Source: SZUA-217 sp034658975 (lineage in GTDB: Bacteria > Actinomycetota > Acidimicrobiia > Spongiisociales > ZC4RG35). Taken from it: DNA of 5,881 nucleotides. The DNA lies in NCBI GenBank assembly GCA_034658975.1, contig JAYEGJ010000150.1, positions 1 through 5,881 of the forward strand, in the 5' to 3' direction. The notes below the pieces were generated by a model. It saw only the letters and a program-made list of their open reading frames with translations, made no database searches and had not been told where the DNA came from. Position 1 is the first letter of the stretch. The number at the start of each line of letters is the position of its first letter. Below are positions 1-5,685 of the stretch, one piece after another. Position numbers and translations under genes: made by a program.

Positions 1-19
1 GGCGGGCCAACGGCCCGCC
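1..19 (+). terminator. GC-rich hairpin, probable terminator of an upstream gene
   Basis: A perfect 8-bp inverted repeat, GGCGGGCC (1-8) and GGCCCGCC (12-19), encloses the 3-nt loop AAC. No U-tract follows, so it is not a classical intrinsic terminator, but strong tail-less hairpins are common after genes in high-GC bacteria. The stem may extend left of the window. It lies about 120 nt before the first gene, so it more likely closes an upstream transcript than acts on this operon, although a leader attenuator cannot be excluded. Confidence 0.45.
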
Positions 20-37
20 CCTTGGCGGAGGGGATAG

Positions 38-61
38 ATGATCCAGATCCTCGACGCCTGA
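38..61 (+). other. Seven-codon mini-ORF (MIQILDA) in the operon leader
   Basis: ATG at 38-40 is followed by six sense codons and TGA at 59-61. A purine-rich GGAGGGG at 27-33 ends 4 nt before the ATG, a good Shine-Dalgarno match and stronger than the one in front of the aminotransferase gene. An in-frame TAG at 35-37 shows this is not the tail of a longer frame. It could be a leader peptide or a chance occurrence; no run of regulatory codons is visible. Confidence 0.2.
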
Positions 62-109
62 TCTGATCGTCCCCTCATCAGGAAGCCAAAAACACGAGTA
101 GGTTGTGTT
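57..109 (+). promoter_or_regulatory. Leader region with weak inverted repeats, possible promoter/operator of the operon
   Basis: The operon promoter should lie in the leader. Two short inverted repeats are visible: CCTGAT (57-62) with ATCAGG (77-82), and AACAC (91-95) with GTGTT (105-109). A TAGGTT at 99-104 fits a loose TANNNT -10 box and sits inside the second repeat. No convincing -35 box is seen. Arms of 5-6 bp are expected by chance at this length, so this is only a pointer to where regulation could act. Confidence 0.2.
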
Positions 110-130
110 CCTTACGCAGCGACCCAAATC

Positions 131-137
131 GAGGAGG
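131..137 (+). promoter_or_regulatory. Ribosome binding site of the ureidopropionase gene
   Basis: GAGGAGG at 131-137 is a strong Shine-Dalgarno sequence. It lies 5 nt before the ATG at 143, but only 2 nt before an in-frame TTG at 140. The spacing decides the start in favour of the ATG. Confidence 0.8.
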
Positions 138-142
138 ATTTG

Positions 143-985
143 ATGCCGAACATCGTGCGCGCCGCCCTGGTTCAGACCGAGTGGACCGGCGACAAGGAGT
201 CGATGGTCGAGAAGCATGTCGACTTCGCACGCCAGGCGGCCTCCCAGGGCGCCAAGGTCTTGTGCTTTCAGGAGATGTTCAACGCTCCCTACTTCTGCCA
301 GGTGCAAGATGACGAGCATAAGGACACGGCCGAGGCGATCCCGGATGGTCCCACCATCCGGCGGATGATCGAGGTCGCCAAGGAGACCGGGATGGTCCTC
401 ATCGTCCCGATCTACGAGAAGGAAGACGACGGCTTCCTCTACAACACCGCAGCCGTCATCGACGCCGACGGCACCTACCTCGGCAAGTACCGCAAGACCC
501 ACATCCCCCACGTCAGCGGGTTCTGGGAGAAGTTCTACTTCCGCCCCGGCAACACCGGCTACCCGATCTTCGACACTGCTGTAGGGAGGATCGGCGTCTA
601 CATCTGTTACGACCGGCACTTCCCCGAAGGGTGGCGGGCACTCGGTCTCGCCGGCGCCAAGATCGTGTTCAACCCGTCGGCTACCAGCCGCGGCCTCTCC
701 ATGTACCTGTGGAACCTCGAGCAGCCGGCCTCCGCCGTCGCCAACGAGTACTTCATCGGTGCCATCAACCGGGTCGGCAAGGAGCCGTACGGGGACAACG
801 ACTTCTACGGATCTTCCTACTTCGTCGATCCCCGGGGCCAGTTCGTCGGCGAGCAGGCCTCGGACACCGATGAGGAGCTGGTGGTGCGCGACCTGGACAT
901 GGACATGATCGACGAGGTTCGGAAGGTGTGGGCCTTTTACCGCGACCGTCGTCCCGACGCCTACGACAGCCTCGTCGCTCCCTAA
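143..985 (+). CDS. Beta-ureidopropionase-type carbon-nitrogen hydrolase (nitrilase superfamily)
   Basis: This 280-aa protein is a complete single-domain member of the nitrilase superfamily. The catalytic triad is visible: Glu44 in CFQEMF, Lys118 in KYRKTH and the nucleophile Cys155 in YICYDRHFPE. The second conserved Glu is E129 in FWEKFYFRPGN. Family knowledge: such enzymes hydrolyse N-carbamoyl amines to amine, CO2 and ammonia in the cytoplasm. The neighbours, an aminotransferase 7 nt downstream and a dihydropyrimidinase beyond it, point to N-carbamoyl-beta-alanine and N-carbamoyl-beta-aminoisobutyrate as substrates, the third step of reductive pyrimidine breakdown. No signal peptide or membrane segment is seen. 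The start is ATG at 143, chosen for its spacing to GAGGAGG and because the fold begins at once with VRAALVQ. Alternatives are N-carbamoylputrescine amidase, whose EKFYF motif is similar, or an N-carbamoyl-D-amino acid hydrolase. Superfamily assignment is very secure; the substrate rests mainly on context. Confidence 0.9.
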   Translation: MPNIVRAALVQTEWTGDKESMVEKHVDFARQAASQGAKVLCFQEMFNAPYFCQVQDDEHKDTAEAIPDGPTIRRMIEVAKETGMVLIVPIYEKEDDGFLYNTAAVIDADGTYLGKYRKTHIPHVSGFWEKFYFRPGNTGYPIFDTAVGRIGVYICYDRHFPEGWRALGLAGAKIVFNPSATSRGLSMYLWNLEQPASAVANEYFIGAINRVGKEPYGDNDFYGSSYFVDPRGQFVGEQASDTDEELVVRDLDMDMIDEVRKVWAFYRDRRPDAYDSLVAP

Positions 986-992
986 GCGCATT

Positions 993-2288
993 ATGGGAAC
1001 TCACTCCGAACTACTGGCCCGTCACAAGGAGGTCCTGCCCTCGTGGATGGCCCTGTACTACAAGGACCCCATTTCCCTCGTTGATGGCGAGGGTCGCCAC
1101 GTCACCGACGCCGAAGGCAACGAGTATCTCGACTTCTTCGGAGGGATCCTCACGACGATGTCCGGATACCGGGTGCCCGGTGTGGTCGAGGCGATCAAGG
1201 CACAGGCCGACAAGATGCTGCACACTTCGACGCTCTACCTGATCGAGCAACAGATCGAGTTGGCAGAAAAGATTGCCGATCTGAGCGGGATCCCCGATGC
1301 GAAGGTGTTCTTCACCAACTCAGGGACCGAGGCCAACGACGCTGCGCTGATGCTGTCGACTCAGTATCGGAAGTCGAACCAGATCCTGGCAATCAGGGGC
1401 AGTTACCACGGCAAGTCTCATTCGGCGGTCGCCATAACCGGCCAGAAGTCGTGGTCGGCAACCAGTCTCTACCCGTTCAACGTGACCTACGTCCATGGCG
1501 GGTACAAGCTGCGCAGCCCGTTCGGCCACCTTCCCGATGACGAGTTCACCGAGGCCTGTGTGAATGACCTGAAGGACATCCTCGCCATCGCCACGGCGGG
1601 CGACGTTGCGGCGATGATCATCGAGCCGATTCAGGGCGTGGGTGGCTTTGTCACCCCGCCCGATGGGTTCTTTGGAGCCATGAAAGAGGTGCTCGACGAG
1701 CACGGAATCCTGTTCATCACCGACGAGGTGCAGACCGGATGGGGGAGGACCGGGGAGAACTTCTGGGGCTACCAGGCCCACGAGGTCACTCCCGACATCC
1801 TCACCTTCGCCAAGGGGGTTGGAAACGGGCTCGCCATCGCCGGCGTGGTGGCCAGGGCCGAGATCATGGACTGTCTTCAGGCCAATTCGATCTCGACATT
1901 CGGCGGCAATCCGCTGGCGACCGCAGGAGCGCTGGCCAACCTCGAATACGTATTGGAGAACGACCTTCAGACCAATGCCCTGAAGATGGGCAATCAGCTC
2001 AAGAACGGACTGCACAGCATCGCAGATGAGGTGCCGGAAATCGTCGAGGTCCGGGGCAAGGGCCTGATGATGGCCGTCGAGTTCGGTGACCCCGACTCGG
2101 GAGCGCCCGACATCGGTCTCACCGCAGACGTCATGGAGGAGGCCAAGGCCGGAGGTCTTCTGGTTGGAAAGGGTGGCCTCTACGGGAACGCACTTCGCAT
2201 CGCTCCCGCTCTGTCGGTCACCGAGGATGAGATCAACGACGGTCTGGACAAGCTTCGTAACGCAATCGATCGGGCACGGGAGGAGTAA
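993..2288 (+). CDS. Class III PLP aminotransferase, probably beta-alanine/beta-aminoisobutyrate:pyruvate or glyoxylate (AGXT2-like)
   Basis: This 431-aa protein has the normal length of a fold-type I, class III (omega-amino acid) aminotransferase. Visible landmarks are NSGTEAND (109-116), which binds the cofactor phosphate; the SYHGKSH segment (137-143); EPIQGVGG (211-218); DEVQTGWGRTG with the PLP-ring aspartate D244; the Schiff-base lysine K274 in FAKGVGNG; STFGGNP (301-307); and the carboxylate-region arginine R402 in LRIAP. Family knowledge: AGXT2-type enzymes move the amino group of beta-alanine or beta-aminoisobutyrate to pyruvate or glyoxylate. Lying between ureidopropionase and dihydropyrimidinase, it would remove the pathway's final amine and yield malonate or methylmalonate semialdehyde. 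The ATG lies 7 nt after the previous stop with no recognisable Shine-Dalgarno, so translation is probably coupled. This start fits because conserved sequence (ELLARHKEVLPSWMALYY) begins within five residues. Alternatives are GABA or ornithine-type transaminases, which the sequence alone cannot exclude. Confidence 0.9.
   Translation: MGTHSELLARHKEVLPSWMALYYKDPISLVDGEGRHVTDAEGNEYLDFFGGILTTMSGYRVPGVVEAIKAQADKMLHTSTLYLIEQQIELAEKIADLSGIPDAKVFFTNSGTEANDAALMLSTQYRKSNQILAIRGSYHGKSHSAVAITGQKSWSATSLYPFNVTYVHGGYKLRSPFGHLPDDEFTEACVNDLKDILAIATAGDVAAMIIEPIQGVGGFVTPPDGFFGAMKEVLDEHGILFITDEVQTGWGRTGENFWGYQAHEVTPDILTFAKGVGNGLAIAGVVARAEIMDCLQANSISTFGGNPLATAGALANLEYVLENDLQTNALKMGNQLKNGLHSIADEVPEIVEVRGKGLMMAVEFGDPDSGAPDIGLTADVMEEAKAGGLLVGKGGLYGNALRIAPALSVTEDEINDGLDKLRNAIDRAREE
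2278..2285 (+). promoter_or_regulatory. Ribosome binding site of hydA, embedded in the aminotransferase 3' end
   Basis: GGGAGGAG at 2278-2285 lies 6 nt before the ATG at 2292 and at the same time encodes the last residues (Arg-Glu-Glu) of the aminotransferase, whose stop is 2286-2288. This dual use fixes the hydA start and ties the two genes into one transcript. Confidence 0.75.
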
Positions 2289-2291
2289 TCA

Positions 2292-3707
2292 ATGGCCAAA
2301 ACACTGATCAAGGGTGGCACTGTCATCACCGCGACGGAGACGATGACGGCCGATGTCCTCATCGAGGATCAGAAGGTGGTGGCTCTGCTCCAACCTGGCT
2401 TGATCGAGTTGTCAGTCGACACCGTGATCGACGCCGCCGACAAGCTGGTCATGCCCGGCGGAATCGACGTCCACACCCACATGGAGCTTCCATTCGGCGG
2501 CACCCTGTCCTCGGACAGTTTCGAGACCGGTACCCGGGCGGCGGCGTGGGGCGGCACGACCACGATCGTCGACTTCGCCGTTCAGGCGAAGGGCGATTCG
2601 GCGATGGACGGCTGGGAGACGTGGATGGACAAGGCGCGGGGCAACTGCGCTATCGACTACGGCTTCCACATGATCACCGGGGATATCAACGATCAGACCC
2701 TCAAGGAGATGGAGATACTCATGGGGGAGGGCGTGACCAGTTTCAAGCTGTTCACCGCCTACCCGGGTGTCTTCTACTCCGATGACGGGGAAATCGTCCG
2801 AGCGATGCAGAAGGCCGCCGAAGAGGGGGCCACCATCGCAATGCACGCCGAGAACGGGATTGCCATCGACGTGTTCATCGCGCAGGCGCTGGAACGGGGC
2901 GAGACCGAGCCCATCAATCACGGCCTGGTGCGCAAGGCAATCCTCGAGGCCGAGGCAGCCCACCGCACCATCAAGCTGGCCGAGCTCACCGGTGCCCAGC
3001 TCTACATCGTCCACATGTCGGCCAAGGAGGCCCTGGACGAGGTGATCCAGGCACGGGACCGCGGGCTCAACGTCTACGCCGAGACCTGCCCCCAGTACCT
3101 GTTCTTGTCGCTGGACGACATGCGTGACGGGTTCAACGGTGCGAAGTACGTGGCCTCACCGCCACTGCGCGACATGGCGGAGGGTCATCAGGAGCGGTTG
3201 TGGCAGGGCCTGCGGACCAACGACCTCCAGATCGTCTCCACGGACCACTGCCCCTTCTGCATGGGCGACCACCCCACGCTGGGGACCCAGAAGCGGTTGG
3301 GTCAAGGCGACTTCTCGAAGATCCCGAACGGGATGCCCGTCGTCGAGAACCGCATGGAGCTCATCTTCAATGGTGGCGTCGCCGAGGGCCGTATCAACCT
3401 GAATCGTTTCGTGGAGATCACGTCGACAACCCCGGCGAAGATGTTTGGCATGTATCCCAAGAAGGGGACGATCGCCATCGGATCCGACGCCGACATCGTT
3501 CTCTGGGATCAGCACGGAAAGCACATCATCACGGCCGACACCCACCACATGGACGTCGATTACTCGGCGTTCGAGGGATGGGAGATGCAGGGCAGAGTCG
3601 ACACCGTGCTCTCCAAGGGCAACGTCATCATCAGCGACGACACCTATCACGGCCAACCCGGCGACGGTGAGTATCTCCACCGCGGCACCAGCCAGTACAC
3701 GATCTGA
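2292..3707 (+). CDS. hydA: Dihydropyrimidinase (D-hydantoinase), zinc-dependent amidohydrolase
   Basis: The 471-aa length is typical of bacterial dihydropyrimidinases. All expected dinuclear metal ligands are present: H61 and H63 in DVHTHMELPFGG, the lysine that becomes carboxylated (K152 in SFKLF), H185 in MHAEN, H241 in VHMS and D318 in STDHCPF. Substrate-binding elements are Y157 in TAYPGV, S289 in SPPLR and N353 in VENRM. The N-terminal strands (1-55) and the C-terminal segment (about 390-450, with GSDADIVLWD) form the usual beta-sandwich beside the TIM barrel. Family knowledge: the enzyme opens 5,6-dihydrouracil, dihydrothymine or hydantoins to N-carbamoyl amino acids in the cytoplasm, normally as a tetramer. 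Its product is the substrate of the first gene of this operon. The stop (TGA 3705-3707) shares its A with a possible ATG of the next gene. Whether pyrimidines or hydantoins are the natural substrate is inferred from the ureidopropionase and aminotransferase neighbours, which favour pyrimidines. Confidence 0.95.
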   Translation: MAKTLIKGGTVITATETMTADVLIEDQKVVALLQPGLIELSVDTVIDAADKLVMPGGIDVHTHMELPFGGTLSSDSFETGTRAAAWGGTTTIVDFAVQAKGDSAMDGWETWMDKARGNCAIDYGFHMITGDINDQTLKEMEILMGEGVTSFKLFTAYPGVFYSDDGEIVRAMQKAAEEGATIAMHAENGIAIDVFIAQALERGETEPINHGLVRKAILEAEAAHRTIKLAELTGAQLYIVHMSAKEALDEVIQARDRGLNVYAETCPQYLFLSLDDMRDGFNGAKYVASPPLRDMAEGHQERLWQGLRTNDLQIVSTDHCPFCMGDHPTLGTQKRLGQGDFSKIPNGMPVVENRMELIFNGGVAEGRINLNRFVEITSTTPAKMFGMYPKKGTIAIGSDADIVLWDQHGKHIITADTHHMDVDYSAFEGWEMQGRVDTVLSKGNVIISDDTYHGQPGDGEYLHRGTSQYTI

Positions 3708-4789
3708 TGGTTGATCCTGCCGACCATGGCTGGAAACGCCCGGCGGAGCATTCGTCGACGCCCCCGGACCGCCCTGACCACATGGATTTCGGGGTAGTCC
3801 TCTGGGCCGATCCACCCGCACGGAAGGTCGTCGAGATGGCCAAGCTCGCCGAGGGTCTTGGATTCACTCACGGGTGGACGTTCGACAGCCACGTCCTCTG
3901 GCAGGAACCGTTCGTCATCTACTCCCAGATTCTGGCCGAGACCGAGAGAATGGTGGTCGGCCCGATGGTCACCAACCCGGGGACCCGGGACTGGACGGTG
4001 CTCGCCTCGCTTTTTGCAACTCTCAACGAGATGTACGGCGACCGGACGATCTGTGGGATGGGGCGTGGCGATTCGGCCCTGAGGTATATCGGCCGCAAGC
4101 CGACCACGCTGGTGACCATGGTCGAGGCGATGGAGGTCATCAAGGATCTGGTCGCGGGCAAAGAGGTCTCCTACAACGAAACACTCATTCGATTCCCGTG
4201 GATCGAGGGGGAGGGGTGGGACCTTCCCATGTGGGTGTCCGGCTACGGACCGAAAGCCTTGAAGACGATCGGCCGACACGCCGACGGTTTCATCCTCCAA
4301 TTGGCCGACCCCCAGGTGCTGGAGTGGACCATGGATGCGGTCCGGGCAGCCGCCGAGGACGTGGGGCGCAATCCCGACGACATCAAGATCTGTGTTGTGG
4401 CTCCCGCCTACGTAGGTGACAACATCGAGCATCAGCGCGAACAACTGCGTTGGTTCGGAGGCATGGTCGGCAACCACGTGGCCGACATGGTCAAACGCTA
4501 CGGCGAGGATGAGTCAAAGGTGCCCAAGGTGCTGAGTGACTACATCAAGGCGCGCGAAGGGTACGACTACGACCACCATGGACGGTCGGGAAACCCGTCG
4601 ACCGACTTCGTGCCCGACGAGATTGTTGACCGGTTCTGCGTGCTCGGCCCGGTTGAGGACCACATCGAGAAGCTGAAGCTGTTGAAGGAAATGGGCGTCG
4701 ACCACTTCGGCGTTTACTTGAGCCACGATGACCGAGAGGCAACCCTGCGGGCCTACGGGGAGAGCGTGATCCCCGCGATCAACGGCTAG
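3707..4789 (+). CDS. LLM-family flavin/F420-dependent oxidoreductase (resembles the CPS_4043 / TIGR03842 group)
   Basis: This 360-aa reading is a bacterial-luciferase-like TIM-barrel oxidoreductase, related to methylenetetrahydromethanopterin reductase (Mer). Visible landmarks are MDFGVVLWADPPA (26-38), AEGLGFTHGWTFDSH (48-62), VTNPGTRDWTVLASL (88-102), a glycine-rich CGMGRGDSALRYIGRKP (116-132), MWVSGYGPKALKTIGRHADG (175-194) and C-terminal LGPVEDHIEKL (313-323). Resemblance to the CPS_4043 group is from memory, not from a search. Start choice is uncertain. ATG 3707 overlaps the hydA stop by 1 nt (TGATG), typical of coupled translation, but residues 2-25 are a Pro/His/Asp-rich stretch outside the fold. 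ATG 3782 gives a 335-aa protein starting exactly at the conserved MDFGVV. Neither has a clear Shine-Dalgarno. As last gene of a pyrimidine-breakdown operon it may act on the pyrimidine ring or a pathway intermediate. The cofactor (F420 or FMN) and reaction are not shown by the sequence. Confidence 0.88.
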   Translation: MVDPADHGWKRPAEHSSTPPDRPDHMDFGVVLWADPPARKVVEMAKLAEGLGFTHGWTFDSHVLWQEPFVIYSQILAETERMVVGPMVTNPGTRDWTVLASLFATLNEMYGDRTICGMGRGDSALRYIGRKPTTLVTMVEAMEVIKDLVAGKEVSYNETLIRFPWIEGEGWDLPMWVSGYGPKALKTIGRHADGFILQLADPQVLEWTMDAVRAAAEDVGRNPDDIKICVVAPAYVGDNIEHQREQLRWFGGMVGNHVADMVKRYGEDESKVPKVLSDYIKAREGYDYDHHGRSGNPSTDFVPDEIVDRFCVLGPVEDHIEKLKLLKEMGVDHFGVYLSHDDREATLRAYGESVIPAING

Positions 4790-4806
4790 TCGGGGGCCGG
4801 CGACTA
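4787..4806. terminator. Small inverted repeat at the convergent junction, weak bidirectional terminator candidate
   Basis: TAGTCG (4787-4792) and CGACTA (4801-4806) form a perfect 6-bp inverted repeat around the 8-nt loop GGGGCCGG. The left arm begins with the TAG stop of the oxidoreductase gene, and the right arm ends with the complement of the TAG stop of the nucleotidyltransferase gene. No U-tract follows on either strand, so termination strength would be low without help. Confidence 0.3.
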
Positions 4807-5307
4807 TTGGTCGCTCAGTTCCTCCAGGGTTCTCCGGAGCAGCGGCAGTGCGGCGCGATCCTTTTCCCTGCCGGCAGCTTCCTTGCTTCGGATCACGTCG
4901 ACCAGGGAAGCCACATTGACCGATAGGTCCGGGTCGATCGCTACTCGCAATTCATCGGCATCGCGGATGATGTCGGCGTAGCCGTCGGTTCCCGCCGGCG
5001 AGACAACCAGATCCAAATCCCCATGTTTCGTTACCAACGTCCAAACGGTTGCGGACTCGAGCAGGGCAGGATCGAAGGGGAATGGCACCCCGTCTGGTTC
5101 GGGGGCGGTTCTGAGACGTGCCTCCAACTCCTCTAGAGCCGATGCCAGCCGGGTGAGGTTCTCCCGATCTGTGGCCGGAGTGATGTCTATGTCCTGGGTC
5201 AGCAGAGGAGCGCCGCGAAGTCGAGCCGCGATTCCACCAACTACTACGAATCTGACCTGACGTTCGACCAGAACCCGAAGAACGGCCACCGGGTTGAACT
5301 CAGCCAT
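4804..5307 (-). CDS. Nucleotidyltransferase-fold protein (AbiEii/MNT-like), probable toxin of an HTH-NTase pair
   Basis: This 167-aa protein shows the polymerase-beta-type nucleotidyltransferase signature: VVVGGIAARLRG (21-32) followed by QDIDITP with two metal-binding aspartates (D39, D41), and a later GDLDLVV (96-102) that can supply the third carboxylate (D97 or D99). A C-terminal helical part carries ASLVDVIRSKEAAGREKD (133-150), a basic motif common in AbiEii-like and related small NTases. Family knowledge: related toxins (AbiEii, MenT) add nucleotides to tRNA or bind nucleotides, while MNT antitoxins AMPylate HEPN toxins. The gene overlaps the upstream helix-turn-helix gene by 8 nt (ATGGCTGA), so the two are translated together. 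A GGAG lies 10 nt before the ATG. It converges on the oxidoreductase gene with 14 nt between stops. The fold is secure. The toxin role is inferred from the partner; it could equally be an uncharacterised housekeeping NTase. Confidence 0.8.
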   Translation of the reverse strand: MAEFNPVAVLRVLVERQVRFVVVGGIAARLRGAPLLTQDIDITPATDRENLTRLASALEELEARLRTAPEPDGVPFPFDPALLESATVWTLVTKHGDLDLVVSPAGTDGYADIIRDADELRVAIDPDLSVNVASLVDVIRSKEAAGREKDRAALPLLRRTLEELSDQ

Positions 5308-5611
5308 GTGCGGCTATCTCCATCGAGGCGAAGGCGTTCACCGCGTCCACCATGCGGGAAAGCCGTTCATGAGGCAAAACCCTCAATTCGCGTCGTATCA
5401 GGACGAGATCGTGATCGTCCCTTTCCGTGACCGAGATATTGAGATCGAGACCACAGGCTCTGACGGCCCGGATAACGTTGCGGAGGCTCGGTTCGGTCGT
5501 GCCCTTCTCCCATCGTGCTACCACTGGCTGATGGGTGCCGAGCCGATACGCCAACTCTCGTTGGGTGATTCCAGCGCGGCGACGCGCCTCGATTATGAGC
5601 TGACGTCCCAC
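5300..5611 (-). CDS. XRE-family helix-turn-helix regulator, probable antitoxin
   Basis: This 103-aa protein has an N-terminal Cro/C1-type helix-turn-helix (about residues 4-56): LIIEARRRAGITQRELAYRL forms helices 1-2, and THQPVVARWEKGTTEPSL holds the recognition helix and the WEKG turn usual in the family. The C-terminal 40 residues (DLVLIRRELRVLPHERLSRM and on) form a likely helix that could contact the partner. The start is GTG at 5609-5611. It is the only start codon between the upstream in-frame stop (5633-5635) and the domain, and no Shine-Dalgarno precedes it. A TATTCT box 6 nt upstream suggests a leaderless transcript. It is the first gene of a two-gene unit with the nucleotidyltransferase, and two palindromes lie 30-75 nt upstream, so autorepression is likely by analogy with other XRE antitoxins. 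The DNA-binding domain is secure; the antitoxin role is inferred. Confidence 0.82.
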   Translation of the reverse strand: MGRQLIIEARRRAGITQRELAYRLGTHQPVVARWEKGTTEPSLRNVIRAVRACGLDLNISVTERDDHDLVLIRRELRVLPHERLSRMVDAVNAFASMEIAAHG

Positions 5612-5617
5612 GGGAAG

Positions 5618-5623
5618 AGAATA
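5618..5623 (-). promoter_or_regulatory. Candidate -10 box of the HTH-NTase operon
   Basis: On the minus strand TATTCT (plus-strand AGAATA at 5618-5623) fits the actinobacterial TANNNT consensus and ends 6 nt before the GTG start, the spacing expected for a leaderless transcript. The same hexamer recurs 8 nt further upstream (5626-5631). No good -35 element is seen at 16-18 nt. Confidence 0.4.
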
Positions 5624-5642
5624 ACAGAATAATTATCGCCGA

Positions 5643-5660
5643 AATACCAAAACTGGTATT
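5643..5660. promoter_or_regulatory. 18-bp palindrome, candidate operator 1 of the HTH-NTase operon
   Basis: AATACCA (5643-5649) and TGGTATT (5654-5660) are perfect 7-bp arms around the 4-nt spacer AAAC. Size and symmetry suit an XRE dimer. The site lies about 20 nt upstream of the candidate -10 box, overlapping the -35 region, where a bound repressor would block transcription. The binding protein is inferred from proximity to the XRE gene. Confidence 0.5.
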
Positions 5661-5667
5661 CAATCTA

Positions 5668-5685
5668 TCGGTTGTAAACAATCGA
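5668..5685. promoter_or_regulatory. 18-bp imperfect palindrome, candidate operator 2
   Basis: TCGGTTGT (5668-5675) and ACAATCGA (5678-5685) pair at seven of eight positions around the 2-nt centre AA. Its centre is 25 bp from that of the first palindrome. A further GGTTGT copy at 5688-5693 repeats part of the left arm. The arm sequence differs from operator 1, so it may bind a different protein, or the resemblance in size may be chance. Confidence 0.35.

Noticed and set aside
1..66. Possible C-terminal tail of an upstream plus-strand gene (frame 1, ending TGA 64-66)
   Set aside because: It has only 21 codons and overlaps a strong hairpin that looks non-coding; two other frames end nearby, so no frame is preferred.
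140..142. TTG as start of the ureidopropionase gene
   Set aside because: It is only 2 nt from the Shine-Dalgarno and adjacent to an ATG with proper 5-nt spacing.
1320..2015. Minus-strand open frame opposite the aminotransferase
   Set aside because: The sense strand carries the complete PLP-enzyme motifs (K274, D244); the antisense translation has no recognisable domain.
2412..3014. Minus-strand open frame opposite dihydropyrimidinase
   Set aside because: It is a shadow of the GC-rich sense frame, which holds all the metal ligands.
3647..4477. Long minus-strand open frame opposite the hydA end and the oxidoreductase
   Set aside because: It lies fully antisense to two genes with strong family motifs. 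Its His/Asp/Gly/Arg-rich translation matches no fold and is what GC-rich codon bias produces on the opposite strand.
5294..5632. Plus-strand open frame of 112 codons across the XRE gene
   Set aside because: The minus strand here encodes a clear helix-turn-helix with a start and stop that fit its partner gene; the plus-strand translation shows no domain.
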